Shown: one piece after another, positions 8,109 to 20,430 of the stretch
Position numbering within the stretch: position 1 is the first letter of the stretch
Layout of the letters: every line of letters starts with the position of its first letter
Source: Marsupella aquatica
Lineage: Eukaryota; Marchantiophyta
Length of the DNA: 64,000 nucleotides
Assembly: GCA_973895155.1 (NCBI GenBank)
Contig: OZ316893.1
Coordinates: forward strand, 15,252,001 to 15,316,000
Direction: 5' to 3'
Translations under genes and position numbers: made by a program
Notes under the pieces: model-generated
What the model saw: the letters and a program-made list of their open reading frames with translations, nothing else
Told to the model about the DNA's origin: nothing
Database searches by the model: none

Positions 8109-10256
8109 GTCGGACAATGTATTCCAAGATTTATTTTGATGCTACTGTGCTTGTTCAAGCTGTATCTGACTTGTTTACCTCGCCGAAACACCTACATGAT
8201 CTGAATAGCATGATTGCGTTTCCTTGATAACCAAGCTTTGTAGCCTACAGAGCAAAAGAGTTCAGTTGTTCGAAGTGGCTAGGCGTATGTCCAATTGCGA
8301 CTGATAGTTCTCGTCTCGCTCTCTGGTGGTGGAGTGAAGACGTTGCTGTTGTGGTACGGAAATGACCGGACTGCAGATCAACCGTGGGACAAAAACTGCA
8401 GACTTACGGTGATCCTGGTCGTCAACTGGCCTCATGGGAGCGATAGCTTTTCCACTTTGCAAGGCAAGATGGATGAGCAAGTCCTTTCGGGAGCTGGTTC
8501 TGGACTCTTCAAGGTATTTGGCATTGGCCCCGATAATGCAATTTCTATACGTAGACGGTTTGTCGTACGGGCAGTAGCCGCATATTCAATGTGTCAGAAG
8601 ACTTTGCAAGTGGAGCTTTTGATAGTCATTGTGCTCCCATTCCCTGTATCTAGCGGTGTAAAGCATTGATCAAGGTTCATTGTGCTCCCATTCCCTGTAT
8701 CTAGCAGTGTAAAGCATTGATCAAGGTTACTTGGTTTGAAGGATTATTTTTTAAGACCAGGTCTATCTCCTGGCGTTTGTGGCTCGTGGCGTTGTCTAAG
8801 TTTTCTTTTTTGTTTATTAAGTGTTGTCCTCGCACCTGGTTTTGGTAAGCTCTGTTCTTGTGTTGCTTTCAGTGTCTCAATATTTTTGCTGTGTGAAGTG
8901 GGGAACTTTTCGAGTAGAGTCGATCGTCTTGTCTTTGCCTCAACGTAAATGGAGAATGTGTAGAACCCATGGCTACAGACTTCTGCTACGGAGACCTCTG
9001 CCCAGGAATGTTGAGACGGTTCATCTAGTATATCAGGATGGCGGCACGAAAACCTTGGTCTGTCATACTTTCCAGGATCTTTGTTTGCTGCACACAACGT
9101 AGGTGCTTAGTGTACTCTTACTCGCTGTCTTGTTTTCCTAGCCAGTCCGTACCCTTCTCCTGTGCTAGCCGTGCACATTCAGCGGAGCGTAGACTGCGTG
9201 TCTGTTGTCAGTCAGTTGTGTTCTAGTTAAGTTGGAGAAGCATCTCCGTTTCGGGGGAGAGTTTTACACGTTTCAAACGTAGATCATGTACATTTCGTCT
9301 CGGACTTTGGTTACGCGTGGGAGACTGGTCGTCCCAAGGAAGCAGTTGCATCAATCACATCAGCACGCGGGTCACGTGTTCAACTCGAGGGCATATGTGA
9401 ATATTAGTATTTTCTCGCTTGCCTCTGAACTATTACTCTGCGGTTGGATGTTTGAGCCATAGGGTCTCGCGATGGCGCGGTGTGCGATTTGCATTCTGTG
9501 ACCTTGAGCGCTAGCAAAATCTTGTGCAAATTGCCGTCGTCCAAGTTGCATATTTCCGGAGTTGTTCGCATGATATTTCGTCGTAAACCGTCCTGTTCCT
9601 TCAACGCTGGCCCGAGTCAGCCATGGCTTAGTGAAAATTGACCAAGTCGGTATGGGATTATTGTGTGCTGTGAAGACTGGGAGATCGCGGATCACCAGAC
9701 TTTCGATCTGTCTAGTTCTACGGTGTTTGGGATGAGGGATGAGGGCTGTTAAGGGGACGACCAACTCAACGGTGGCCGAGGAGCATTTCGTAGACTCGTA
9801 ACATTGTTTGCACACAGTAATGTCTGGAACCTTCGATGTGTGGAGGATAGGCTTTGGTACCCATTTTTCAGTGAGTAAAAGCAGAACTTCGACATTTGAA
9901 GGCTCGAACGAAAGCTTCCATGTTGCCAGTATAATATTCAAGACCTGAAAGTTGTTCCTGGCTACAATTCCATCAGTATCTTTAAAACTGTCACCCCGGT
10001 GTCTTGCAGGGGAGTTGGCGAAAAAGTCTCAACCCCACCAAGAATGTGAATTGTGTGACAATATATAATGCAGGCTAGAAATGTTTCGGAAGATACGGGT
10101 ACAGTAGTGTAATCAGTTGTTGGGTCCGCACTCGACTGCAGTATTAGAGAATCCTCTCATCTGTGTAAGACATCAGGATTCGAACCCTCCAAGTTTTCAA
10201 CTTTCGCGAGAGACGCGACTCGCTACGGTCTAGTATTTGCAGCACTAGTGATCGAA
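8109..10256 (+). other. PYL 3' region and intergenic DNA, no supported gene
   Basis: The first several hundred bases are probably PYL 3' UTR. A minus-strand frame at 9372-9941 (189 codons) is the longest here; I recognise no domain in it and its composition is not convincing. A GGATTCGAACC word near 10171 resembles a tRNA T-loop but no cloverleaf forms around it. Confidence 0.5.
8627..8728 (+). repeat. Exact-type 51-bp tandem duplication downstream of PYL
   Basis: Units 8627-8677 and 8678-8728, each running from CATTGTGCTCCCATTCCC to TGATCAAGGTT, differ by about one base (GCGGTG versus GCAGTG). The near-identity points to a recent slippage or repair event, probably in the 3' UTR. Confidence 0.92.
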
Positions 10257-10425
10257 TTCTTTGTCACTACGATCCATCCAAACGGATCAAAGAGACGACT
10301 TGGAACAGTGCCCTTTTAGCGAACCAGGCGAGTATTGACGAGTGCTTTGTCCTTGCGATCCATCCAAACGGACAACGAGTCCACGACTCTCTCGGAACAG
10401 AGCCTTCTCAGCGAACGTGATCGGA
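10257..10425 (+). repeat. Diverged tandem duplication, about 85-90 bp unit
   Basis: Two adjacent copies share CTTTGTC, GCGATCCATCCAAACGGA, CGAC, GGAACAG, and a GCGAAC near the end. They have drifted apart in between. The frames that cross this region (10287-10652 minus, 10335-10691 plus) are not recognisable proteins. Confidence 0.65.
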
Positions 10426-10739
10426 TGTCGTATTTTTGGCATGAGACTTTCGTGAAGAGACACCACTCCTGCCCTGCTATGCCTCGTCGAACAGACTATA
10501 TCAAGTTGCTCTTGAGGCAAATAGAAACTCCCACATCGACCGGTATGCCGGGGACAGAGTTCATGGGAAGTATCTCGAAAGTCCTGGTTGCAAGAAAGGT
10601 ACTCGAGTCCCTGGACTGGACCTACCGCTCGACCAGAATTTCCATTTTCCACGCCACCTCCATCTGGAGTATACGTCTACGCACCCTCTAGCGGGTGGGA
10701 TTAGGTTTAGGCAACCTATTTTCAAAGCGTAGTGTTACA

Positions 10740-13293
10740 AATAATAGCGATCGCGGTATAGTGATGTCAGCATATCACACTTACCCCCACATGCTTCCGA
10801 TGAGGACCGATAGATCTGGCTTTGAGCTTTAAGATACTGTGAATTATTGCATTGTTTTTGTTGCTTCTGTTGTTTGCTTTCCTGGTTAGGATCGTGAGTT
10901 CTGCTTCGCGTTTGTCACGTTCGCCTTTCAATGTTGCTGTTTGGAAAAAATGTGTAGAACATGTGCCCGAGGTTCTACGAATGATGTTTGTTTAGCAGGG
11001 CCCAATTTTGTGAATAGTGTAAATCACAGGCCAGAGGACACCAAATAGACTGTTCATGTGGATATGCATGCTCTGCCTCAGTTAGAATTGGATAACAGTT
11101 CCAAGGCGAACCTGTGATGCAGAATATGGGACCTGTGGACAAGTCAGCTGCCGAGGGAATACTAGCTGGAAGACCACTGTTGAGAAGGACCGCCTGTTCA
11201 TGGCAGGAGCAAGGGGGGGGGGGGGGGGAGGGGGTGGAATCTCATCGAATGGCGTTTCAGATTTAGGCTTCTTTCAGGTCATTGTGATCGTTTGGCGTGT
11301 AGAAGTACATGTAGAGAGGATCACAATTGGCAGCCATGGCATAGGCTACAATAGTTTCGTTCGTTTTAGTGCAAGTGTTTTACTTTTTTTGTTAATTTGC
11401 CCATTCACAGGAGGCTTCCTGTATCCCCTGTTACTTTGCATATGCGAAATCTAAGCAGGAGAATCTTTGCTCAAAGTTTCCTTTCATGGTAGCTCTCCGT
11501 GTGGAAAATATAGTATAGGAGGTACTATTGGAGAAGAAGGTTTTGCCATCAGAATCTTCTTTATCATTCTCTTAACGAACTCCAATGCCCAAAATTGAAA
11601 AGGGTGACGAATTATTTCATTGAGACCTGAACGAAACGAATGTCACCCCGTGTACTTTTGCAACTGCAATAGTCCTCGAGGATGATGGCGATCCACGGTG
11701 TAACATGGAAACTTACTGTAAGTGCTAGTCAATCCAATCATTCGGTATGAAGTATCCATATAAAGTACAGCAGATAATTCTCAAGTTGCAAAAGCCTGCG
11801 CTCTTTATGGCTGAAAAGGAAACTTCCAGACTTTTGCTCGAGATTGTTTCTGCTCGCCACTGCAAAAAATCAGGACCACTTGAGTGAGGCCTAGTGATCT
11901 AGCCCAGGTGGCCAGAGGATTGAAACTTTGGACTGACTGAAAAAATCCAAATTAGAACCATCTGAGTGATGCCTAGTGGTAGACCTCAGGTGGCCAGGGG
12001 TGTGGAACTTGGGGCCAACAGGTCTAATTCAAGCCCCCGTCACCCACTACTGTAGGTGTGTGTGTGGGGGGGGGAGGGCGGCGGGGGCGTGGGCCATACA
12101 AATTCACGTGGGATGAAAATTCTACTCCCATAAACATATTAAAAAACCAGAAATTCAGCAGGAGCCAGGTGCCATACTAATATACTCGGGATAGAAGCTT
12201 TTAGTCCCATGAAAAAAAATTAAACACTAGAAACCGAACAAATCAACCCCCACTGATTCAAAGGGGGCCAACAGAGCAAAACACATACAAATCATTTGCT
12301 CAACGAATTTTAGGTGGTCTGTCAGACGAGGTGGGTCACTCATGTTCTAAGAGTGTGCACTAAGTAAATCGTACCAACTGGGCGACAATGGTGGAAACGT
12401 GGTCAGCAATCGTGAGAGGAGCACAAAGAAATCATATTTTGGGGAAATGCACGTACGGTCGTTTATTTACGCTGTGAAAGCTAAAGACACTACGAGTATA
12501 CATATACACAGACAGTCTGGTTCACTTTCCAAAGGCACAAATTAAAATAATAAAAGATATTGCTTTAGTCATCATTCGAATCAACTTTGATTATTTTATT
12601 TTCGTTTTGGATTGGAATGGCTCGTCAAGATTTTGGTTTTTCTAGTTGAGATCTTCGAGATTTTTTATATGATATATATATATTGATTTTTCTGGTTGTG
12701 ATCTTCAAGAAATTTTACATGATGAAAGTTGTACTTACTCACTTTATCGGGTCTTTTTGCCTGTGGGATGGGGTCTTCCTATGGCCTATATGTCTTTTTG
12801 GGACTATGATATGGAGTCTCCCTATGGCCTATATGTCTGTTTGGCACTATGATATATTCAGTTTACTTGTACTGGCAGTAAAGAGTGCTTTCAAGACCAA
12901 CAGATATAGAATATGAGAACCTACATATAGTGCTCTTAAAATAGAAGGTGCCGACCACAACTAAAGTGAGCCTATACTTTATTGGCCCTCTTTAAAGTAA
13001 TTTGGAACAATCGTTTAATGAGCCTGAATGCAGATTCTTTGAATGTTAATAGAAATGATGACAAAAAATCATGCATAATTGTCAGTTTGACATACATAAA
13101 ATTCATTCCTTTCATCCACATAAAGTTTGGTGGGGCCCTAGAGTCATAGTCTAGAGGATTCACTCTAGAAGTGTAGACCCCAACTAGCTTCTCATTGTGA
13201 TTCATTAGTAAGATGTTTAGCATTTTGAGCGAGGAGCGGCCTGAGCACCTAGCACTACAACACGTCTAGCGCCCAAGTACAGGAGGGAGTGAG
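10740..13293. other. Intergenic DNA with simple repeats
   Basis: No gene seen. Contents: a G-tract near 11213-11228; two diverged copies of a segment with GCCTAGTG and CAGGTGGCCAG (about 11886-11925 and 11970-12000) that recall a degraded tRNA-derived SINE head; a second G-rich run near 12062-12077; an AT dinucleotide run near 12670; and a 43-bp tandem pair at 12778-12855. Confidence 0.5.
12778..12855 (+). repeat. 43-bp tandem pair
   Basis: CCTATGGCCTATATGTCT recurs at 12778 and 12821, each followed by a TTTGG-ACTATGATAT segment. It accounts for the repetitive ORF seen across 12683-12916, which I do not regard as a gene. Confidence 0.8.
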
Positions 13294-13636
13294 TGTTAGG
13301 TATTTACTCAAGGTCTAGGGTTATGACATGTAACCGTAGTTAGACTAACTGTAGTCAGAGATGTGGTTAGGTTAACTAGGATGCACACTATATGCCAAAC
13401 GGTGTTTCTTTGGATAAGTGGAACTTAGGCTCATTGTTATGGAGCCACTTGAGAGATGAGAAGAGCTTACACTATGGAGACTTGGTATAGCCGACGGGCT
13501 TAGAGTTTAGTAAAGCTCTCTTGTGTGTTCCCGTTGACGTAGCCTCGAGGAGGTGAACCACGTATCTCTTATGTCGACTACTTGCACGTTGGATGTGTCA
13601 TGTGCTTACCATTGCGATTGTCATCTATGCTCAACA
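13294..13636 (-). mobile_element. Solo copia LTR with perfect 5-bp TSD
   Basis: 343 bp, TGTTAGGTATTTACTC at the left and CATCTATGCTCAACA at the right, i.e. the inverse orientation of the LTR at 61819-62221 as written on the plus strand. GTGAG flanks both sides (13289-13293 and 13637-13641). No internal retroelement sequence lies on either side, so it is a solo LTR left by recombination between two LTRs. It is shorter than the 403-bp copy mainly because it lacks most of that copy's 18-bp tandem repeats. Confidence 0.9.
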
Positions 13637-13727
13637 GTGAGAGGGTTGACGTACAAGCGGAAGCACTAGTGAGCAAGTACCTGGTGCATGCATTGCTGAG
13701 TTACTGGCTCTGACTTGGCAGAAGGGC

Positions 13728-14883
13728 GAGATATATGCTTGATGGGCCCCCTGGTGAACCTTTCTTACCTGATGGGCCCCTAGGTAACTTTTTTTATCAA
13801 ATAGGACCTCTCTTAATGACCAGTACACCTGTTATTGTGTGGTGCCTACACCTGTCCTTGTGTGGTGCCTACTATGTACAGTGACTCTAGGCAAACTGCA
13901 TAGTTGAACTGTGCAATTGACCCTGCATGGTCGATCGAGAAACCACGGAGAGTATTCAGGAGAAACCGCGAAAAGCGATTGTCGCTGTCAAAACTGTGAT
14001 TTGAAGACAATATGCATTATGTCTTCGGATTCAAAATTTGACCGATCGTTGGGTAGTCATTAGGTTTGCTTGTATGGGTTTTTTGTGACTGTTGGACCGT
14101 GTGGGAGGCCACCCTTGCATGGTCGAAGAAACATGTGGGAGAAACAGGTGAACCGTGGAGATGATGTGGGAGAACTGCCAAAAGCTGCCGCTGTTGCCCA
14201 AACTGTGACTTGAATACAATATGGATTATGTCTTTGGGTTCAAATTTTCACTGTATCGCGGGGTAGTCATTAGGTACGTTTTTCACGCGGTGCACATGGG
14301 TTTTTCACGATGTTTTCATATGCGACTGTCAACGTCAGTGTGGGGTACCTCCAAATGTCCACAAAGAATATTCAAGTTCAATGTTCGGAATTTGCCCACT
14401 GTCGCCACAACAAAAATCGCAAATGATTGACAAATGTGCTCAAAAAATGGTGATACTCCCCTATGCAATGCATACAAACAATTTCAAAAGAAGACAAACC
14501 CAAAGGTGTCGGGGTACACCCTAAACCTTGAAACACGGGAAGACATAATCCATTGTGTCTTCAGGCATTAACCCATTGAATCCGAAGACATAATGCATAT
14601 TGTCTTCAAATCACAGTTTCGACAGCGGCAGTCGCTTTTCGTGATTTCTTCTGAATAATCTCCGTGGTTTCTCGGTCGACCATGCAGGGTCGGCCGCACG
14701 GTTCAACCATGCAGTTTGCCTGGAGTCACTATACATAGTAGGCACCACACAAGGACAGGTGTAGGCATCACACAAGAACAGGTGTACTGGTCATTAAGAG
14801 GGGTCCTACTTGGTTAAAAGAGTTACCTAGGGGCCCATCAGGTAAGAAAGGTTCACCGGGGGGCCCATCAAGCATATATCTCT
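13728..14883. mobile_element. Non-autonomous long-TIR element (MULE-type TSD)
   Basis: Arms 13728-14032 and 14577-14882 are inverted copies about 305 bp long, starting GAGATATATGCTTGATGG and ending CATCAAGCATATATCTC. The flanks are CAGAAGGGC and TAGAAGGGC, a 9-bp duplication with one mismatch (or an exact 8-bp one). Between the arms a diverged second copy of the inner arm (about 14110-14280) gives a third copy of the GACAATATG-ATTATGTCTT segment. There is no transposase frame. The element lies 87 bp from the solo LTR. Such a hairpin could yield small RNAs if transcribed. Confidence 0.85.
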
Positions 14884-14891
14884 AGAAGGGC

Positions 14892-17800
14892 TGACATGCA
14901 ACTAGCAACTGTCAAGCGAAGAGGCGGAGTGATGGCCTGCGGCCATGCTATGGGCAACCATCATGCTCCTGCATTCATGGTTTGCACACACATGCCTTCC
15001 TTTGGGCGGGCTGGACTGCCATTGGCTATCCTACCTTGGTGCCATGGTCAGGGTTGCCCTAGATCTGGGCTTGCAGCCATGGGAGTGGTGGTGGAGGGGG
15101 GCTTGGTGGCCTTGTTAGGTCGCGTCACCAGGTCACCTGCTCTTGGAGATGGGCTTTGGGCAGTATACCTGTGCTGCGGCATTTGGTCCTTGGGTGGCAG
15201 GTTACCTCGGCGGTTTGGTTGCAATTGTTGCTATAGTTTTTTGACCCCATGTTTCAGACATTTTTGGACGGAAGTGGAAACCATGCAGGCTGCTGGCTTC
15301 TTCTCCCTTGGCTCCTTTCTAGCTGTTGGGGTGCTTTAATTTCATCCTTCTTCTCCCTTCGCTTTTGCGGGGGGTGCCATTAGCCCCCTTGTAGGTGGTG
15401 TCCCCTCCGGTTCGAGGTTCTTGGCTTTTGACACCTCATCTTCATTTTGTTTCATAAGTTTCTTTCCATGATTCCATTCCATTCCTTTCATTTCATTTCT
15501 CATTGTTTTGTTCCCCTCTTCTCTACTTTCTCCCTTTGTTTTCCTTCTCCTTCCAGGGTGTCTACCCAGATTAGTGGCCACTCCCCTCCTCCCTCTCCTA
15601 TCCACTTGTCCCGGCTTAGTCTTGGGGGCACTTTGGACTTCTTGCTGGGTGATTTCTTAGCACTATTGGCCACCCCAAGGAATGTCCCCCCCTTTCCGCC
15701 CTGCATATCCCTATGTGCCACCCAAGTCTCCCCCCATGCATATTATTCCTCCTCTCTCTCCCTCTTCCTCTCCCCCTCCGCCATCAGCAAGGTTCTCAAG
15801 TCTCCCCGTTTCCCTGGCTATGGGCCTGTTTGTAGACGCCCTTGTTGCTCCTCTGGTCCTCTTCTTCCCCGGCTATAGGCTCATTGGCCAACACTCCCAT
15901 TGTCCCTCTTGTCATGACCATATACATGTGTGTATCGTTGTAGTACTTAGTGTGCTAGCGGAGGCCATACCTTATGTAGGGCCGCAGTGCCTAGATAAGG
16001 ATTGGTTCTATGCATAAAGTTGGAGGGGTGCCTTGTTGAGGGTGACTCTCTTGTAGGACCCGCCCTTGGGTTGGAGAATTTACTGTGGAGTGTGCTTAAC
16101 AAGCAATTAGTTCTTTGAGTTGAGCCTTTGGCATAGGGAGAGCCTTGGTAGTGAGTGGAGCTCCTTGGCTATTAATGGTGTCCCGTAACTTTGACCTAGA
16201 TTCTCCATAATGGAGTGGGTTTGGCTTGACTGTTTGTGTTCTATACGTGTTTTATGATAGTATGCCTTTCACAATTTCACCCAAAGAACTAATTTAGATT
16301 GATTGTAGCTTTTGGAGTGTGGAAGCTCTATTAGAATTGATCCAAATCCGGTGAGAGGTTTGTGTTGTTGCTTCTATTGTAATGTGCAATCTGAATTCAA
16401 TAGTGCGAATCTGTTAGCTCTGGTGTGTGGAACTATTTGTCATCTTTGAGAAGGACTATTGCAGATTTATGTATAGAGGAATCTATGCGGAAGCGCTATT
16501 GGATTTCAGTGCGTTTGTATTAGATCTAGATGGTCTTGGTGCAAATCTATGCTGTGTGATCAGTGGGGCGAAAGCGCTATCCAAATTGTGGCTCATACAT
16601 CGTGAGCGAAAGCGTTGTCTGATTTTACAATTTTGAAAGTGTATGGGCCAAAATGTTGTCCAATTTTTAGCTCAAAGTATAGACCTCAGTCGTAGATAAT
16701 TTCTTGTGGAGAGATAGTTATGGTGGCCAATTGAATTCTTGTCCGGACAGATTCATTTTTGGTCAAGGATTGGCGAAGTAATTGCTGATCAAAATTTTGC
16801 AGACTAGCTCTGGTGAATACCGGATATGAGGGGCTGGTGGCCATTCCCTTTGTGTGTGGCTGGGGGTGCTCTATTTGTAGTGAACCGTGGCAAATCGGGG
16901 CAAAGGGAGCATGTCTCTGGCATTTCAAGGCTTTGAGGCAACTCGTGGTAGCTCGGGGCAAGCAAACTTGCTTGTTTGCTAGGCGTGTGATCGGATTGCA
17001 AATTGTGAGTAGTGTTTGACATAATTGGCCAACCCATCTTTGCACTATTCTGCCTACAAGACACTTAAGTGACAAGTTCTGAGTTTTTCTACTGTATAGG
17101 GTGCATTAGAGGATTTGATGAAATATTTGGACGTTTTCCCCAATATATCCATCATTTTAAGTTGGGTTAGAACCTGTTCTTGGATTCCTAGAAGATGGTG
17201 GTGGATAGGGTTCCAAGCAACCAAAGAAAGATTTGTGAATAAGGCAATTGATGACTACAAGAACAAAGAACAATTTTGTCCAAGTAATTACAAGATGACT
17301 ACAAGATCAAAGGAAGAGAAAGCACGCAGGGAGCATTTCAGACTCAAAGGATTTTTTTTGCAATGACTACAAGATTAAAGAAAGAGAGAGTATGTAGGGA
17401 GCACTTCAAACTCACAAGAAAATTTTGGCTATCTTTGTAACCCGCTTCCCCTATTGCCATCTCTGAAAGCAACACCCCTTGCTAATCTTCAACCTCATGA
17501 TATCCAATACTTGATGGCCCTTCGTCCACGTTTGCATGCTGTCGTTTGACTGCTGCTCTGCGAGAACAGCTGCTCTCAGCAATTGAGCTGCCCTGCGTAT
17601 TGACAATTCTCCCCCTTCACTCCATTCTGCTCATCGACAGGATCCATGGTGGGAGGAACTGACCTAGATCTCACTTGCTTTCCTTCGGCCACCATAGCTT
17701 TAATTCCCTTGATCATCAGGTCTCATCTCGCTATCCTTGTCCTTGACGTGGGCTCTTCCCCAAAGTCCTTGGACAACAATTCAAATCTCACATATGAGGC

Positions 17801-18016
17801 CGAAAGTTTATTTCCATTGAACAAGGGCCTGGGAAACTTCTCACCCTATGTCATATTCTCTTCATCGAGTATTGTTAACCGCCAACGAGGGTTAAGCTAG
17901 CTGACCCAAGAATGGCGCGGTTAACTTTAGCTTGACTACCTTCTTTTGGACTTTATGGATATCTGTAAGAGTCACAATGTGTTCAACTAAGCAGGAAGAC
18001 TGTTGCGCTTCAGCAC
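14892..18016. other. Gene-poor DNA, no supported gene
   Basis: Pyrimidine-rich sequence at about 15340-15800 and several unassigned short frames (for example 14896-15339 plus, 16686-17075 minus), none with a recognisable domain. A 68-bp diverged tandem pair occupies 17295-17427. I see no splice-consistent gene. Confidence 0.5.
17295..17427 (+). repeat. 68-bp tandem pair
   Basis: ATGACTACAAGAT starts at 17295 and again at 17363; both are followed by AAAG-AAGAGA, GTAGGGAGCA or GCAGGGAGCA, and a CTCA-A tail. Confidence 0.75.
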
Positions 18017-19106
18017 TTGGGTGCTCCATTGTGGCTAGGGGCTACAGCCTTTGTTATTCACGGACTACACATTTTACCTTTTGATCTGACTATATTTGAC
18101 TGACCACAATGTTATTAGGTTGCATAGTCAGCCTGAACTGTGTAGTCAACACATCCACAAAAACATTGTTGTACCGGGTGGGCCCAGAGGTCCACTAGGA
18201 GAGAATCTGAAACTTTGGGTCCACTAGGAGAGAATCTCCATTGTTTGTTCCATTTAAAGAAAAAGTTTTATTTGGAGGTTCACTAAATATATCTCTCCCC
18301 TATTGGCATACACTGCAACCAAAAACTTCTTACTATATCTTTTTTTATACCAATGGTATGTTTTTGTGACTATGAGCACCTGGTATTCAAATTTTGGAGT
18401 ATCTTTTGGGCCATTTTGTGGTTCTTTACATCTCCTCCGCATCCCACAACAATGGTTTAGCCAGTTGTTGGCAAGGAGAACTTACTGTTAGTTTCTTGTC
18501 CAAATTAGTATCACAGACCCATTGCAGTACCCCTAAGTTCAAGAATGTACCTAAGGAAGGTAGTCATGAGTGGTTGCTAGGAGCACACTCATGAGATCTC
18601 AATTACCCTGATCACAATGCTATGTGTAGCAATGCCAACAGAGACACAGATTAAAAGTTATGGCCTTGATTGATATGTCTGCAGACCAAAAATAGGGATC
18701 CAGACCAGTGGTAGGGGTGGCAGGCCCCCAAAACATAAACAAGGGGAAAATGAGTTTGAACAATTCACAAGCCATAAGTCCCAATCAATTGTCGCTACTC
18801 CCGCCAGGCCAAGGGACACAATGACCTTGTGCAAGAGAGCCAATGTATACAAGCCGACCAGGAGGGATTTCTTTTAATGGAACAAGGGATTTTTTTAGTG
18901 GACCAAAAGGCGGAGATTCTTTCCCAATGGACCTTTGAGCCCACTCTGTACAACAATGTTCTTGCCAAATAGTTTACAACACAGTTTAGGCTGACTATGC
19001 AGCGCAATAACACTGTGGTTGGTCCCATGTAGTAACGTCAATAGGTAAATGTGTAGTGCGTGAATCACCCAAGGGCCTTAGCCTCTGGATGCAGTGGAGC
19101 ACCCAA
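18017..19106. repeat. Decayed long inverted repeat (old TIR element)
   Basis: Left arm about 18017-18330 and right arm about 18800-19106 share TTGGGTGCTCCA ends, the GCATAGTCAGCCT-AACTGTGT block, AACATTGTTGTAC and GGTCCACT words in inverse order. Divergence is high and I find no target duplication. The design resembles the element at 13728-14883 but the sequence is unrelated. Confidence 0.7.
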
Positions 19107-19350
19107 CCGCCATGGTCTCATTGCTTGGTTGAATACATTGCGGCTATTGTATTCAAGCTATAAATGAAAGATCTTAAGGCTACATCAAAACGCCAAGCCC
19201 TGTAGCGCAGTCTCCCAGCCTGGTTGGATACATCTTGACTAATGTATTTAAGCTACAATGAAAGACCATACAACTGCATAGAGCACCCCTGCACCGTAGT
19301 GTCATCTCCTAGCTGGTTGAATACATTGTAGACATTGTATTCAAACTACC
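19107..19350 (+). repeat. Three diverged tandem copies, about 95 bp each
   Basis: Each copy has TCTC-nn-GC-TGGTTG-ATACAT, then TGTATT-AAGCTA, then a GAAAGA-CT segment. The second and third copies contain GTAGCGCAGTCTCC or CGTAGTGTCATCTCC near their start. Confidence 0.7.
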
Positions 19351-19544
19351 CTATTAATCTGGAATATTTTAGAATATACCAACTAGACTAATTCTTTGAA
19401 ACCCTATCTTTCCTTATAAGTCTCAAAATTGAATTTTAAAACCTAAAGTTCTTAAACAAATCCTTATATGTGTTTCCTTAGAACCAATAAATTGATTCTA
19501 TGTTTAGTCGCATGTGATATGCCATTTCTGCGGAAATGAGACCC

Positions 19545-19800
19545 CCGAGCATTCACTATCCTCTCTCAAGCCAAGGCGGTTGGTTTTTGGGCATCTAGTC
19601 AACTTTATCTTTTGGGACCTTCCTTTGCAATCTACCCTAGAGCTCTACCAAGAGTTTCAGTTTGTGGCTTAGTAGGGTTTTAGTTTTTTGGCCAATTGGT
19701 CTTGGATTTTCCTTGTTGAGTTTGGCCCAACCCCCCCCCCCCCCCCCCTTGTGGGGATCCTGTCTCCCAATCATGCATTTTTAGTTATCTTGCAATGATC
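19545..19800 (+). mobile_element. LINE-like relic, copy C, with an 18-C homopolymer
   Basis: Same family as 250-1740 and 24620-25345: CAAGCCAAGGCGGTTGGTTT, CTAGAGCTCTACCA, CAGTTTGTGGCTTAGTAGGG and a GGGATCCTGTCTCCC tail are in register with those copies. An uninterrupted run of 18 C at 19731-19748 sits at the point where the other copies have CTTTGTTGG-like sequence. Confidence 0.6.
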
Positions 19801-20411
19801 TATATTAAGAGATGGATAGAAAAAAATGGAACATGGTTAAGCACCACAGTGGGGCTTCTTTGTCAGCTCAGGTGGCCACAGTGATGATCATTAGGTCCCA
19901 AGTTCAACCCCGTCCACAATTTATGCTCCAGATTTTGCTCTTGCATGTAAATGGGTTTTTGGGGTTCTATGTTGAACTGCTTTGGGCAGGTCAAATGAGT
20001 TATGCGTCACAAGCCCCAGCTGTAGTTGTAGTAATTATTAAAAAAAATCAATTTTGAAATCCTTTGCCACTAAAGATATTGTAATTGACAATCATGTCAC
20101 TATTTTTTTATATTTATAAAAATGTCACGGCTTCATATATGGATGACAAATTTACAAAGGTAACCAGGGCAACTATATAAGTAAATAGTGGCATTTTTGT
20201 AAATAAAAAAATTAGTGATAATATTGTAAATTTGAACATCTTTAGTGACAATACTTAAAAGCTAAAAAATAGTTCGTAAATCCCTTTCGACTTTACCCAA
20301 TAGCGACCGTTTCCGTTAGTATCTCGTTTATCCCGGGAACGAGTTTATTTAGCGTTATAATGGGAACAAGTTTATGTAGCGTTGCCTTTATCCCGGGCGC
20401 TGCTGTACCGT
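19801..20411. other. Intergenic DNA upstream of RRS1
   Basis: AT-rich with no gene. A GTTCAACCCCGTCC word near 19900 followed by an A-run at 20039-20046 recalls a SINE, but no clear A box is seen. From 20320 to 20400 there is a GCGTT-TTTATCCCGGG repeat pair close to the RRS1 promoter. Confidence 0.4.
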
Positions 20412-20430
20412 AACCCTAACACAACCCTAA
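20412..20430 (+). promoter_or_regulatory. Two telo-box-like elements upstream of RRS1
   Basis: AACCCTAA occurs at 20412-20419 and again at 20423-20430, about 150-170 bases before the RRS1 ATG. Telo-boxes are known in plant promoters of ribosomal protein and ribosome-assembly genes. Function here is inferred from position and gene type. Confidence 0.6.

Noticed and set aside
9372-9941. 189-codon open frame on the minus strand
   Set aside because: No recognisable domain, no splice partners, and it lies in the probable PYL 3' region; may be chance.
10160-10185. GGATTCGAACC, a possible reversed tRNA T-loop
   Set aside because: Flanking bases do not form a T stem and no other tRNA arm is found.
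10287-10691. Overlapping frames of about 120 codons on both strands
   Set aside because: They cross a diverged tandem duplication and resemble no protein.
11886-12045. Possible tRNA-derived SINE copies
   Set aside because: GCCTAGTGGTAGA and TTCAAGCCCC words are present, but spacing is irregular and no TSD or 3' tail is visible.
14896-15339. 147-codon frame beside the long-TIR element
   Set aside because: No homology recognised and its start abuts the target duplication of the insertion.
15447-15878. Ser/Pro/Leu-rich frame of 143 codons
   Set aside because: Direct product of a pyrimidine-rich tract.
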